A stretch of DNA of 8,202 nucleotides from Chloroflexota bacterium (GTDB lineage Bacteria; Chloroflexota; Limnocylindria; Limnocylindrales; CSP1-4). The stretch covers positions 1 to 8,202 of the forward strand of contig JACCQX010000049.1 of assembly GCA_013813905.1 (NCBI GenBank), written 5' to 3'. The position numbers and the translations under genes were made by a program. Below are positions 1-7,724 of this stretch, piece after piece (the first letter of the stretch is position 1; each line of letters starts with the position of its first letter). The notes beneath the pieces were generated by a model that ran no database searches, was not told the origin of the DNA, and worked only from the letters and a program-made list of their open reading frames with translations.

Positions 1-1127
<1,127 letters not shown>

Positions 1128-1137
1128 CGAGGTCGGG

Positions 1138-1225
1138 CCTCCTTCTCCCGCGCGGGGCGGGAATGGACGGCGCCTGACGGGTGTGCCCGCCTCGGGTCGC
1201 GTCGATATCGGTGCCGCGCAGTATA
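1138..1225 (-). promoter_or_regulatory. Leader of acnA: Shine-Dalgarno and possible -10 box
   Basis: Reading the minus strand, a good Shine-Dalgarno AGGAGG (plus 1138-1143) lies 10 bases before the aconitase ATG. Further upstream, TATACT (plus 1220-1225) resembles a -10 box and would give a 5' leader of roughly 85 bases. No convincing -35 hexamer is seen 16-18 bases beyond it, so the promoter part is weak; the ribosome-binding site is solid. Confidence 0.4.
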
Positions 1226-1294
1226 CGCCCGTGGCGCGGCCCGATGGCGGGGGATCGATGCTCCAGAGCGGGGCGCGCACGAGCAGGGACGGCG

Positions 1295-2308
1295 GTGTGC
1301 GACGATTCGGGCGCCGTGCACGACAGAGACACCGCCCCAGGATCCGCCCATGACTCGGCCCCTCAGCCGCCTGCACCGGACGGCCACCAGCGCCCGCACG
1401 CACCGGGCGGCCACCACCACCCGCATCCGCCGGCTGATCCCACCGGGCGGCCGCGTATCGGCATCATCGGCGCCGGCCGGGTGGGCACCGCGCTGGGCGT
1501 GGCCTTCAGCCGTGCCGGCTGGCCGGTCCGGGCGGTCTCCTCGCGCGACGCAGGTCGGCGGGAACGTTTCACCGGCCTGGTGCCCGCGGCCGGTGCCCAT
1601 GAGCTCCCGGGGGCCGTCCTGGATGAGGTCGACCTGGTGTTCCTGTGCGTGCCCGACGACGCGATCACCAGAGTGGCCGGGGAGCTGCGGCTCTACGGCG
1701 GGCAGGCCATCGTCCACACCAGCGGCGCACTGCCGGCCAGCGTGCTGGAGCCGGCCCGCGCGGCGGGCACCAGCGCGGGCAGCTTCCACCCGCTGGTCGC
1801 GGTCGCTGACACCGAACGAGCCGTGAGCGACCTGCATGGTGCGACCGTGGCGCTGGAGGGCGATGAGGCACTCCTTCCTCTATTGGCGGAGTTGGCCGAA
1901 GCCGTCGGGGCGCAACCGGTGCGACTGCCGCCCGGTGGCAAAGCGGGGTACCACGCCGCAGCCGTGCTGGCAGCAGGGGGGTTCATCGGATTGCTCGACG
2001 CGATCGCCGAGGTGGCGCGCGGGGCGGGACTGGACGAGGCCGGCGCGCTGGCCGTCTACGGTCCGCTGATCCGCCAGTCCCTGGCCAACGCGGAGAGCCT
2101 GGGCATCGGCGCGGCCCTCACCGGCCCGCTGGCGCGCGGCGACCGGGGCACCGTGGCGGCGCACCTGGACGCGATGCGCCGGCTGGCACCTGGCGCCCTG
2201 GAGCTCTACGTCGCCGTGGCGCACCGAGAGATCGCCCTGGCCGAGGGCCGCGGGGTCCTGCCGCTCGACCGAGCCCGCCGCTTGCGCGAACTCCTCGCCG
2301 GGTCCTGA
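1295..2308 (+). CDS. Rossmann-like NAD(P)-binding protein with C-terminal DUF2520 domain
   Basis: Predicted cytoplasmic dehydrogenase-like protein of the Rossmann-like/DUF2520 family, related in layout to ketopantoate reductase and 6-phosphogluconate-dehydrogenase-type enzymes. No substrate is established for the family that I can name. Counting from the GTG at 1295 (337 residues), the nucleotide-binding loop GAGRVG is at about 59-64 in [15 protein letters not shown], followed by [24 protein letters not shown] and [10 protein letters not shown]. The all-helical C-terminal half contains [20 protein letters not shown] and [18 protein letters not shown], which are DUF2520 signatures. The start is uncertain. 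GTG 1295 has AGCAGG seven bases upstream; GTG 1181, ATG 1244 and GTG 1316 are alternatives with poorer ribosome-binding sites. No start codon exists between 1316 and the Rossmann fold. The protein therefore carries a low-complexity N-terminal tail of about 50 residues, rich in His and Pro, that relatives would not need. It is divergent from acnA; no pantothenate genes are adjacent here. Confidence 0.88.
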   Translation: MCDDSGAVHDRDTAPGSAHDSAPQPPAPDGHQRPHAPGGHHHPHPPADPTGRPRIGIIGAGRVGTALGVAFSRAGWPVRAVSSRDAGRRERFTGLVPAAGAHELPGAVLDEVDLVFLCVPDDAITRVAGELRLYGGQAIVHTSGALPASVLEPARAAGTSAGSFHPLVAVADTERAVSDLHGATVALEGDEALLPLLAELAEAVGAQPVRLPPGGKAGYHAAAVLAAGGFIGLLDAIAEVARGAGLDEAGALAVYGPLIRQSLANAESLGIGAALTGPLARGDRGTVAAHLDAMRRLAPGALELYVAVAHREIALAEGRGVLPLDRARRLRELLAGS

Positions 2309-2330
2309 AGGGGGCAGAGCCGCCCGTCAT

Positions 2331-2361
2331 CACCGGCCGGCCGGCGGTGCGCCCTCGCACC
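2331..2361 (+). terminator. Terminator-like GC hairpins after the DUF2520 gene (no T-tract)
   Basis: Two overlapping inverted repeats start 23 bases after the DUF2520 stop codon: CACCG (2331-2335) with CGGTG (2345-2349), and GGTGCG (2346-2351) with CGCACC (2356-2361) around a CCCT loop. They share bases 2346-2349 and so exclude each other. There is no run of T after either, so intrinsic termination is unproven; the position is what suggests a transcript end. Confidence 0.3.
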
Positions 2362-2378
2362 TGACCGTCAGCGCGTCC

Positions 2379-2406
2379 TTGCAAAGGCCCACCGAGTCGC
2401 TACCAT
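2379..2406 (+). promoter_or_regulatory. Candidate promoter for the Nudix-gcv operon
   Basis: TTGCAA (2379-2384) and TACCAT (2401-2406) are separated by 16 bases and resemble -35 and -10 boxes of the housekeeping sigma factor (TTGACA/TATAAT). A start near 2412 would leave a leader of about 300 bases before the Nudix gene. Both boxes are imperfect and no better pair was seen between 2309 and 2710. Confidence 0.35.
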
Positions 2407-2411
2407 GCGGA

Positions 2412-2709
2412 ACATGCAGAACAGCGTGGCCGCGATCCGGGCCGGCCGGTCACGAGCCCGGTACGTGCTTCCCCAGGCACATCACCGCGAGCGACGGCTG
2501 GGACTCCATCGTCTCTTCCGCACCCCAGCGGCACGCTCGGAAGTGACACAGGCCCGGCTTCACCCGTTCGACGCGCTGCGGCAGGCCTCTCGCGGCCCCT
2601 CGTCCGTGGAGGCCACGGGGCCGTCGCGGGCTCCCATCGCTGCCTTGCGCCGCGAACCGCGCATGAGCTGGGCGCCGAAAGACCGTCTGCGCACCCGCAG
2701 CTCGGCGCC
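2412..2709 (+). other. Gene-free stretch rich in inverted repeats; possible long structured leader
   Basis: No convincing protein gene covers 2309-2709. Several inverted repeats are present: CCGGGC 2437-2442 with GCCCGG 2456-2461; GTGC 2465-2468 with GCAC 2477-2480; GCTGGG 2497-2502 with CCCAGC 2524-2529; CTTCCG 2515-2520 with CGGAAG 2538-2543; CGTGG 2605-2609 with CCACG 2613-2617, flanked by GGCCC and GGGCC; and the strongest, GGCGCCGA 2671-2678 with TCGGCGCC 2702-2709, enclosing CTGCG/CGCAG. The last ends one base before the Nudix GTG. I looked for the conserved cores of RNase P RNA, tmRNA, SRP RNA and the glycine riboswitch and found none. An open frame from ATG 2405 to 2722 (105 codons) crosses the stretch, but it is Arg-rich, resembles nothing I know and has no ribosome-binding site. 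Chance stems are common at this GC content. Confidence 0.35.
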
Positions 2710-3177
2710 GTGGCGCGGCTGAAGGCCGCTTCCAAGATACGGCTACCGGTGGCGGTAGCGACCTCCGCTGGGGGGATCGTCATCCGCACCACGCCCGGGG
2801 GACCGGAGATCTGCCTGGGCAAGCGCCGCCGCGAGCGAGACGGGGTCACTTGGACGCTGCCCAAGGGCACGCCCGACGCGGGTGAGACCACCGAGGAGAC
2901 GGCCCTGCGCGAGGTGACCGAGGAGACCGGCCTCGCTGTCCGGATCCTGGAGCCCGTGGGCAGCATCGAGTACTGGTTCATCCAGCGTGGCTCGCGCATC
3001 CACAAGACGGTGCACTACTTCCTGATGGAGGCGATCGGCGGGGCGTTAGCCGCGCACGACCACGAGTTCGACGAGGTGCGCTGGGTCCCGTTGCGTGAGG
3101 CCGAAGCGCTGATGACCTTCGAGACGGAGCGCGCGATCGTCCAGCAGGCGTTGCCGCTGGCTGGGCTCAGGCCATGA
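2710..3177 (+). CDS. Nudix hydrolase, first gene of the glycine-cleavage operon
   Basis: Predicted cytoplasmic pyrophosphohydrolase that cleaves a nucleoside diphosphate linked to some other group, using divalent metal. The 155-residue protein is of normal single-domain length. The Nudix box is complete: G53-x5-E59-x7-R67-E68-V-x-E71-E72-x-G74-L75, with the metal-binding glutamates of the REVTEE core present. Upstream, VATSAGGIVIR forms the first strand, and PKGTPDAGET is typical of MutT/Ap(n)A-type members. The C-terminal EFDEVRWVPLREAEALMTF is the usual closing segment. The substrate cannot be assigned. The start is uncertain: GTG 2710 has no visible Shine-Dalgarno and sits against an 8-bp hairpin, while GTG 2749 (codon 14) would still leave the whole domain. 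Its stop codon overlaps an ATG (3174-3177), leading to gcvT 63 bases later. It is therefore probably cotranscribed with gcvTHPAPB, although a functional link to glycine or folate metabolism is only inference. Confidence 0.9.
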   Translation: MARLKAASKIRLPVAVATSAGGIVIRTTPGGPEICLGKRRRERDGVTWTLPKGTPDAGETTEETALREVTEETGLAVRILEPVGSIEYWFIQRGSRIHKTVHYFLMEAIGGALAAHDHEFDEVRWVPLREAEALMTFETERAIVQQALPLAGLRP

Positions 3178-3198
3178 CCGACGCGGGCCGGGCGCGAT

Positions 3199-3238
3199 GA
3201 CGGGCGGCAGCCCGAGGGCGAGACGGGCGGCAGCCCGA
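3199..3238 (+). repeat. 17-base direct repeat, each copy a small hairpin, upstream of gcvT
   Basis: The 17-mer GACGGGCGGCAGCCCGA occurs exactly at 3199-3215 and again at 3222-3238, a period of 23 bases. Each copy contains GGGC-GGCA-GCCC, a 4-bp stem (5 with the flanking C/G) around a GGCA loop. The second copy ends two bases before the gcvT ATG, in the place where a ribosome-binding site would be expected; none is visible. It fills most of the Nudix-gcvT gap. Confidence 0.75.
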
Positions 3239-3240
3239 CC

Positions 3241-4392
3241 ATGACCGATGGGTCGCCGGCACTGCGCCAGACGCCACTGCGCGACCGCCATCTGGCCTTG
3301 GGCGCCCGGCTGGTCGGCTTCGGCGGCTGGGAGATGCCGCTCCAGTACTCCGGCATCAGCGACGAGCATCACGCCGTGCGCCGCGCGGCGGGCCTCTTCG
3401 ACCTCTCCCACATGGGCGAGATCTGGGTCACCGGCGCGGGCGCTGGCCAGGGCCTCGCCGCTGCGCTGGTCACCGATCCGCCCGGGCTGGCCGTCGGTCG
3501 GGCGCATTACTCCCTCATCGCCGCGCCCGACGGCGGCATCATCGACGATCTCATCGTCTACCGCCTGGCCGAAGATCGGTTCCTGGTGGTGCCCAACGCC
3601 TCGAACGCCGACCGCGTGGCCACAGAGCTGGAGCCGCGCCTCGCGGGTCTCGACGCGGTCATGGACGACGCCTCGGCGGCGACCGCGCTCATCGCCGTCC
3701 AGGGCCCCTCGGCGCGCGGGATCCTGGCCCCGCTCACGGACGTCGACCTCGACGCACTCAAGTACTACGCCATCGTCGAGGGCCAGGCGGCCGGTGCGCC
3801 GGCCCTCGTTGCGCGCACCGGATACACCGGCGAGGACGGCTTCGAGCTCTTCCTCGCGCCGGACACGGCCATCGGTGTCTGGGATCGGCTGATGGCCGCC
3901 GGCGTCCCGGAGGGACTGGTGCCGGCCGGTCTGGGCGCGCGCGACACCCTGCGACTGGAGGCCGGGATGCCGCTCTACGGCAACGAGCTGGGGCTGGACA
4001 CGACGCCCATGGAGGCCGGCCTGGACCGCCTCGTCAAGTTCGACAAGCGCGGCGATTTCGTGGGCCGGGCGGCGCTGGAGGCGGCGCGCGAGGCGGGACC
4101 GCGCAAGCGGCTGGTCGGGTTGCTCCTTCGAGGTCGGGGCATCGCTCGACACGGCTATCCGGTCTACCGGCCCGGAGAAGACTCCTCCGTCGGCGAGGTT
4201 ACGAGCGGGACGCTCTCGCCAACGCTGGGCGAGGCCATCGCCATGGCCTATGTCCCGCTGTCCGCGGCCACGCCGGGTACCATGCTGGAGGTCGGTGTCC
4301 GCGCCTCGCGCGTGCCGGCCGAGGTGGTGCCGCTGCCCTTCTACAAGCGCGGCCCGAGTCAGCCCGCATCGGATAAGGAGCGCCGCACGTGA
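3241..4392 (+). CDS. gcvT: Aminomethyltransferase, T-protein of the glycine cleavage system
   Basis: Transfers the methylene carbon of aminomethyl-dihydrolipoyl-GcvH to tetrahydrofolate, giving 5,10-methylene-THF, ammonia and reduced lipoyl GcvH. The protein has 383 residues, slightly above the usual 360-370. Family landmarks are QTPLRDRHLALGARLVGFGGW at 10-30, DEHHAVRRAAGLFDLSHMGE at 41-60, GGIIDDLIVYR with D102/D103 (the position of the catalytic Asp101 of the E. coli enzyme), VQGPSAR at 153-159, ARTGYTGEDGFELF at 191-204 (folate pocket), LGARDTLRLEAGMPLYGNEL at 231-250 and EVTSGTLSPTLGEAIAMAYV in the C-terminal barrel. The ATG at 3241 puts the N-terminus where relatives begin. It has no Shine-Dalgarno but overlaps the stop of a 14-codon mini-ORF (ATGA), so coupled translation is plausible. 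The stop overlaps the gcvH GTG by 4 bases. Confidence 0.97.
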   Translation: MTDGSPALRQTPLRDRHLALGARLVGFGGWEMPLQYSGISDEHHAVRRAAGLFDLSHMGEIWVTGAGAGQGLAAALVTDPPGLAVGRAHYSLIAAPDGGIIDDLIVYRLAEDRFLVVPNASNADRVATELEPRLAGLDAVMDDASAATALIAVQGPSARGILAPLTDVDLDALKYYAIVEGQAAGAPALVARTGYTGEDGFELFLAPDTAIGVWDRLMAAGVPEGLVPAGLGARDTLRLEAGMPLYGNELGLDTTPMEAGLDRLVKFDKRGDFVGRAALEAAREAGPRKRLVGLLLRGRGIARHGYPVYRPGEDSSVGEVTSGTLSPTLGEAIAMAYVPLSAATPGTMLEVGVRASRVPAEVVPLPFYKRGPSQPASDKERRT

Positions 4393-4772
4393 ACGTGCCG
4401 GAGGATCTGCGCTACACGCCGGACCACGAGTGGTTGCGGTTGGAGTCCGACGAGGGCACCGTGGGCATCACGGCCTACGCCGCCGACGAGCTGGGTGACA
4501 TCGTCTTCGTGGAGCTGCCCGCGCCCGGCTCCCGCCTGGAGGCCGGCTCCACGTTCGGGGCCATCGAGTCGGTCAAGACGGCGAGCGACCTCTTCGCACC
4601 GGTCAGCGGCGAGATCGTGGCCGTGAACGAGCAGCTCAGCGGCTCACCGGAGCTCATCAACAGCGACCCGTACGGGGAGGGCTGGATGCTGCGCGTCAGG
4701 CTGGACGATCCCTCCGCGCTCGACGCGCTGGAAGACGCCGCGGCCTACCGCACTCGCATCGGGGCTGCCTGA
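4389..4772 (+). CDS. gcvH: Glycine cleavage system H protein (lipoyl carrier)
   Basis: Small lipoylated shuttle that carries the aminomethyl group between the P, T and L proteins. The 127 residues are normal length. It opens with the family start LRYTPDHEWLRLE; the lipoyl-attachment hairpin is GAIESVKTASDLFAPVSGEI with K63 as the modified lysine; LNSDPYGEGWM-type LINSDPYGEGWMLRV at 89-103 follows. The start is a GTG whose bases overlap the gcvT stop (GTGA). It is supported by AAGGAG at 4375-4380 with an 8-base spacer. A 4-base gap leads to gcvPA. Lipoylation needs LipA/LipB or LplA and recycling needs dihydrolipoamide dehydrogenase, none of which is in this window. No sequence oddities. Confidence 0.97.
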   Translation: MNVPEDLRYTPDHEWLRLESDEGTVGITAYAADELGDIVFVELPAPGSRLEAGSTFGAIESVKTASDLFAPVSGEIVAVNEQLSGSPELINSDPYGEGWMLRVRLDDPSALDALEDAAAYRTRIGAA

Positions 4773-4776
4773 GCCC

Positions 4777-6126
4777 ATGGCCTACGGCCCGCATACGCAC
4801 GACGATCGTGGCCGCATGATGGCGGCCCTGGGCATCGAGTCGGTGGACGCGCTCTTCGAGGACATCCCCATCGACGTGCGCGCGTCACGGCTGGATCTGG
4901 ACCCGCCCATGGCGGAACTCGACCTGGCCGTCAGGCTCCAAGGGCTCGCGGCTCGGAATCGAACGGACCTGGCCTCCTTCCTGGGCGCCGGTGTCTATCA
5001 CCACTACGTGCCGCCGGTGGTCGATCAGATGCTGCTGCGCGGGGAGTTCTACACGGCTTACACGCCCTACCAGCCGGAGATCAGCCAGGGCACGCTCCAG
5101 ACCATCTTCGAGTATCAGTCCCTGCTGGCCGAGCTGACCGGACTCGAAGTCGTCTCCGCGTCGCACTATGACGGTGCCACAGCCACTGCAGAGGCGGCGC
5201 TCATGGCCGTCCGTGCCACGCGCCGCGATCGCGTGCTGGTGAGCCGAGCGATCCACCGGCACTACCTCGACGTGACGGGCACCTACCTCTCCGGCGGCGG
5301 GCTGGTCCTCGACGAGATGCCGACGCTACCGGACGGCACGACGGACCTGGCGGCTCTTGAGGCGGCACTGGCGGACGCGGAGCGACCGGTGGCCGGTGTG
5401 CTCCTGGGTCAGCCGAATGCCTTCGGGCTGCTGGAGCCGATGGCGCAGGCCTCGCAGCTGGCGCACGCCGCCGGTGCGCTCTTCATCGCGGTGGTGGAAC
5501 CAGTCTCGCTGGCCGTGCTCGCCACGCCCGCCGAATATGGCGCCGATATCGCGGCAGGGGAAGGCCAACCGCTGGGCATCGCCGCGCAGTACGGCGGTCC
5601 CTACCTGGGCATCCTGGCCACGACCACGGAGCTCATGCGCCAGATCCCCGGACGGCTGGTGGGCGAGACCCGCGACCTCGACGGTCGGCGGGCCTTCGTC
5701 ATGACGCTGCGGGCGCGAGAGCAGGACATCCGCCGGGACAAGGCGGCCAGCAATATCTGCACCAACCAGGCGCTCTGCGCCCTGGCCGCCACGGTCTACC
5801 TGGCTGCCATCGGTCCGCATGGCCTGCGTGACGTGGCCTCGCTCGGCGCGGCCCGCGCTCGGGAGCTGGAGCTGGCCCTGGCCGAAGCCGGCGCTCCACG
5901 GCTGCACAGCGCTCCCTACCTCAACGAGTTCGCCATCCGCGTACCCCAAGCGCAGGCGGTGCATGAGCGCCTGCTCCAGCGCGGCGTGCTGGCCGGTCTG
6001 GCCCTCGCCCGTTGGTATCCCGATGATCCCGAGCTTCGTGACGCGCTGCTGGTGTGTGCCACCGAGGTGACCACGTCCGCTGAGATCAGGCGTTTCGCCG
6101 CCGCGCTCGGGGAGGAACTGGCATGA
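4777..6126 (+). CDS. gcvPA: Glycine dehydrogenase (decarboxylating) subunit 1
   Basis: Alpha subunit of the split P-protein. Together with GcvPB it decarboxylates glycine and places the aminomethyl group on GcvH. At 449 residues it matches the stand-alone N-terminal half of the P-protein. Markers include FLGAGVYHHYVPPVVDQML at 68-86, FYTAYTPYQPEISQGTLQ at 91-108, the stretch from L120 to A137 (TGLEVVSASHYDGATA), SRAIHRHYLDV, AQYGGPYLGILA, and D317-IRRDKAASNICTNQ-A, the conserved block near the subunit interface. It lacks the pyridoxal-phosphate lysine, as expected, since that is in GcvPB. ATG 4777 lies 4 bases after gcvH; only a weak purine run precedes it, so translation probably depends on the upstream gene. 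Its stop overlaps the gcvPB ATG. Confidence 0.96.
   Translation: MAYGPHTHDDRGRMMAALGIESVDALFEDIPIDVRASRLDLDPPMAELDLAVRLQGLAARNRTDLASFLGAGVYHHYVPPVVDQMLLRGEFYTAYTPYQPEISQGTLQTIFEYQSLLAELTGLEVVSASHYDGATATAEAALMAVRATRRDRVLVSRAIHRHYLDVTGTYLSGGGLVLDEMPTLPDGTTDLAALEAALADAERPVAGVLLGQPNAFGLLEPMAQASQLAHAAGALFIAVVEPVSLAVLATPAEYGADIAAGEGQPLGIAAQYGGPYLGILATTTELMRQIPGRLVGETRDLDGRRAFVMTLRAREQDIRRDKAASNICTNQALCALAATVYLAAIGPHGLRDVASLGAARARELELALAEAGAPRLHSAPYLNEFAIRVPQAQAVHERLLQRGVLAGLALARWYPDDPELRDALLVCATEVTTSAEIRRFAAALGEELA
6111..6116 (+). promoter_or_regulatory. Ribosome-binding site fixing the gcvPB start
   Basis: GGAGGA sits inside the end of gcvPA with a 6-base spacer to ATG 6123. It supports this upstream start over the in-frame ATG 6213, which would fit the usual family N-terminus better but has no comparable site. 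Confidence 0.7.
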
Positions 6127-7703
6127 CCGACGGCACGGCGCTGGCCACCTCGGCGCGGGTGGGCGCCGCTATGGCCCCGGAGGAGGCACGACCCGGGGCC
6201 GGCCGCCAAGCCATGAATGCCGCGCTTCAGCCCACCCTGGCAGAGCTCTCGCGGCCCGGTCGTGGCGGCGGCAAGGTACCCCATCCGCCGGCCGACGCCC
6301 TGGCCCGCATACCAGCCTCCGCGCTACGCAGCGCACCGCTCGCGTTGCCCGAGTTGAACGAGCCCGAGGTGGTGCGCCACTTCGTCAACCTGTCGCATCT
6401 CAACTACTCCGTGGACAGTGGCTTCTATCCGCTGGGCTCCTGCACCATGAAGTTCAATCCCAAGCTCAACGAATGGGCCGCCCGGCTGCCCGGCTTCGCC
6501 ACCCTCCACCCGCTGGCACCAGACGAGCTGGCTCAGGGCACCCTGGAGCTGATGCACGAGCTTCAGGAGGCGCTGGCGGAGATCAGCGGCATGGCCGCGG
6601 TGACGCTCCAGCCCGCGGCCGGCGCGCAGGGCGAGCTCACCGGCATCCTCATGATCCGGGCGTACCACGCGGCACGCGGCGACGTCGCTCGGACCGAGGT
6701 CATCGTGCCCGACTCTTCGCACGGCACGAACCCCGCGACGGCCTCCATGGCCGGCTTCCGCACCGTGACCGTACCCTCGGCGGCCGATGGCGGAGTGGAC
6801 CTGGCTGCCCTGAAGGACGCCCTGGGACCCCACACGGCGGCCGTGATGCTCACCAACCCTTCCACCCTGGGCCTCTTCGAGCGTCGCATCGTGGAGCTGC
6901 TGGACGCCGTGCATGAGGCTGGAGCGTTGGCCTACATGGACGGCGCCAACATGAACGCCGTGCTGGGCCGCTTCCGTCCCGGCGCCGCCGGCTTCGACGT
7001 GATGCATTTCAACCTGCACAAGACCTTTTCCACGCCGCACGGCGGGGGCGGGCCGGGGGCTGGGCCCGTGGCCTGCAACGAGCGGCTGGCGCCGTTCCTG
7101 CCGGCTCCGCTCGTTGTCAAAGCCGCCCCGGGGAGCTATCGGCTGGAGCGCCCGGAGGAACGCGCCAGCGCGATCGGTCGCGTGCGTGCCTACCAGGGCA
7201 ACGTGGGTGTGCTGGTGCGCGCCTTCGCGTATATCCGGGCACACGGCGCCAGCGGGCTGCGAGAGATCAGCGATGACGCGGTCCTCGCCGCCAATTACCT
7301 GCGGCAGCGGGTGGGGCAGGGCTACGAGCTGCCCTACGCGGGTCCCTGCAAGCACGAGTTCGTAGCGTCCGGACGCGCGCTGCGGCAGGCCACTGGCGTG
7401 CGCACCCTGGACGTGGCCAAGCGGCTGATCGACCACGGGTTCCACCCGCCCACCATCTACTTCCCGCTGATCGTGGACGAGTGCCTGCTCATCGAGCCGA
7501 CCGAGACCGAGTCGGTGGAGACCCTGGACCTCTTCGCCGAAGCCCTGCTGGCCATCCTGACCGAGGCACATGATCATCCAGAGCGCGTCAAGTCGGCACC
7601 GACCAGCGCGCCGGTCCGTCGACTCGACGAAGCGTCGGCGGCCCGCAAGCCGGAGCTGCGCTGGCGTCCGATGACCGGGGCAGGGACGCCCTGTCCCACC
7701 TAG
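6123..7703 (+). CDS. gcvPB: Glycine dehydrogenase (decarboxylating) subunit 2, PLP-bearing
   Basis: Beta subunit of the split P-protein and holder of the pyridoxal-phosphate cofactor. Landmarks are ELSRPGRGG at 41-49, VNLSHLNYSVDSGFYPLGSC at 88-107 followed by TMKFNPKLNEW, QPAAGAQGELTGILMIRAYH at 163-182, the stretch from V195 to A209 (PDSSHGTNPATAS), YMDGANMNAVLG at 271-282, and the Schiff-base lysine K300 in HFNLHKTFSTPHGGGGPGAG. The C-terminus RLDEASAARKPELRWRP is typical. The protein has 526 residues, against about 475-490 in most relatives. The excess is an Ala/Gly-rich N-terminal lead of about 30 residues before M31 plus a tail of about nine residues after LRWRP. It overlaps gcvPA by 4 bases and is the last gene of the operon. 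Identity is secure; only the exact start has some doubt. Confidence 0.97.
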   Translation: MTDGTALATSARVGAAMAPEEARPGAGRQAMNAALQPTLAELSRPGRGGGKVPHPPADALARIPASALRSAPLALPELNEPEVVRHFVNLSHLNYSVDSGFYPLGSCTMKFNPKLNEWAARLPGFATLHPLAPDELAQGTLELMHELQEALAEISGMAAVTLQPAAGAQGELTGILMIRAYHAARGDVARTEVIVPDSSHGTNPATASMAGFRTVTVPSAADGGVDLAALKDALGPHTAAVMLTNPSTLGLFERRIVELLDAVHEAGALAYMDGANMNAVLGRFRPGAAGFDVMHFNLHKTFSTPHGGGGPGAGPVACNERLAPFLPAPLVVKAAPGSYRLERPEERASAIGRVRAYQGNVGVLVRAFAYIRAHGASGLREISDDAVLAANYLRQRVGQGYELPYAGPCKHEFVASGRALRQATGVRTLDVAKRLIDHGFHPPTIYFPLIVDECLLIEPTETESVETLDLFAEALLAILTEAHDHPERVKSAPTSAPVRRLDEASAARKPELRWRPMTGAGTPCPT

Positions 7704-7724
7704 GCCACATTACGGACGCGTAAC

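Noticed and set aside
2412..2709. Glycine riboswitch, RNase P RNA, tmRNA or SRP RNA in the pre-operon stretch
   Set aside because: Looked for on both strands by their conserved cores. Only superficial matches were seen, for example CCCGGCTTCAC on the plus strand, without the companion conserved blocks.
2405..2722. 105-codon open frame upstream of and overlapping the Nudix gene
   Set aside because: Arg-rich composition, no recognisable domain, no ribosome-binding site, and its ATG lies inside the candidate -10 box. At this GC content such frames are common; the neighbouring frame is also open from 2365 to the Nudix start, showing how uninformative openness is here.
3046..4152. Long open frame on the minus strand opposite gcvT
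   Set aside because: Shadow frame of a secure gene: it is antisense to gcvT and the end of the Nudix gene, has low-complexity composition and no family resemblance.
6324..7577. 417-codon open frame on the minus strand opposite gcvPB
   Set aside because: Antisense shadow of a gene with full family motifs; its product is Gly/His/Gln/Arg-rich without recognisable domains.
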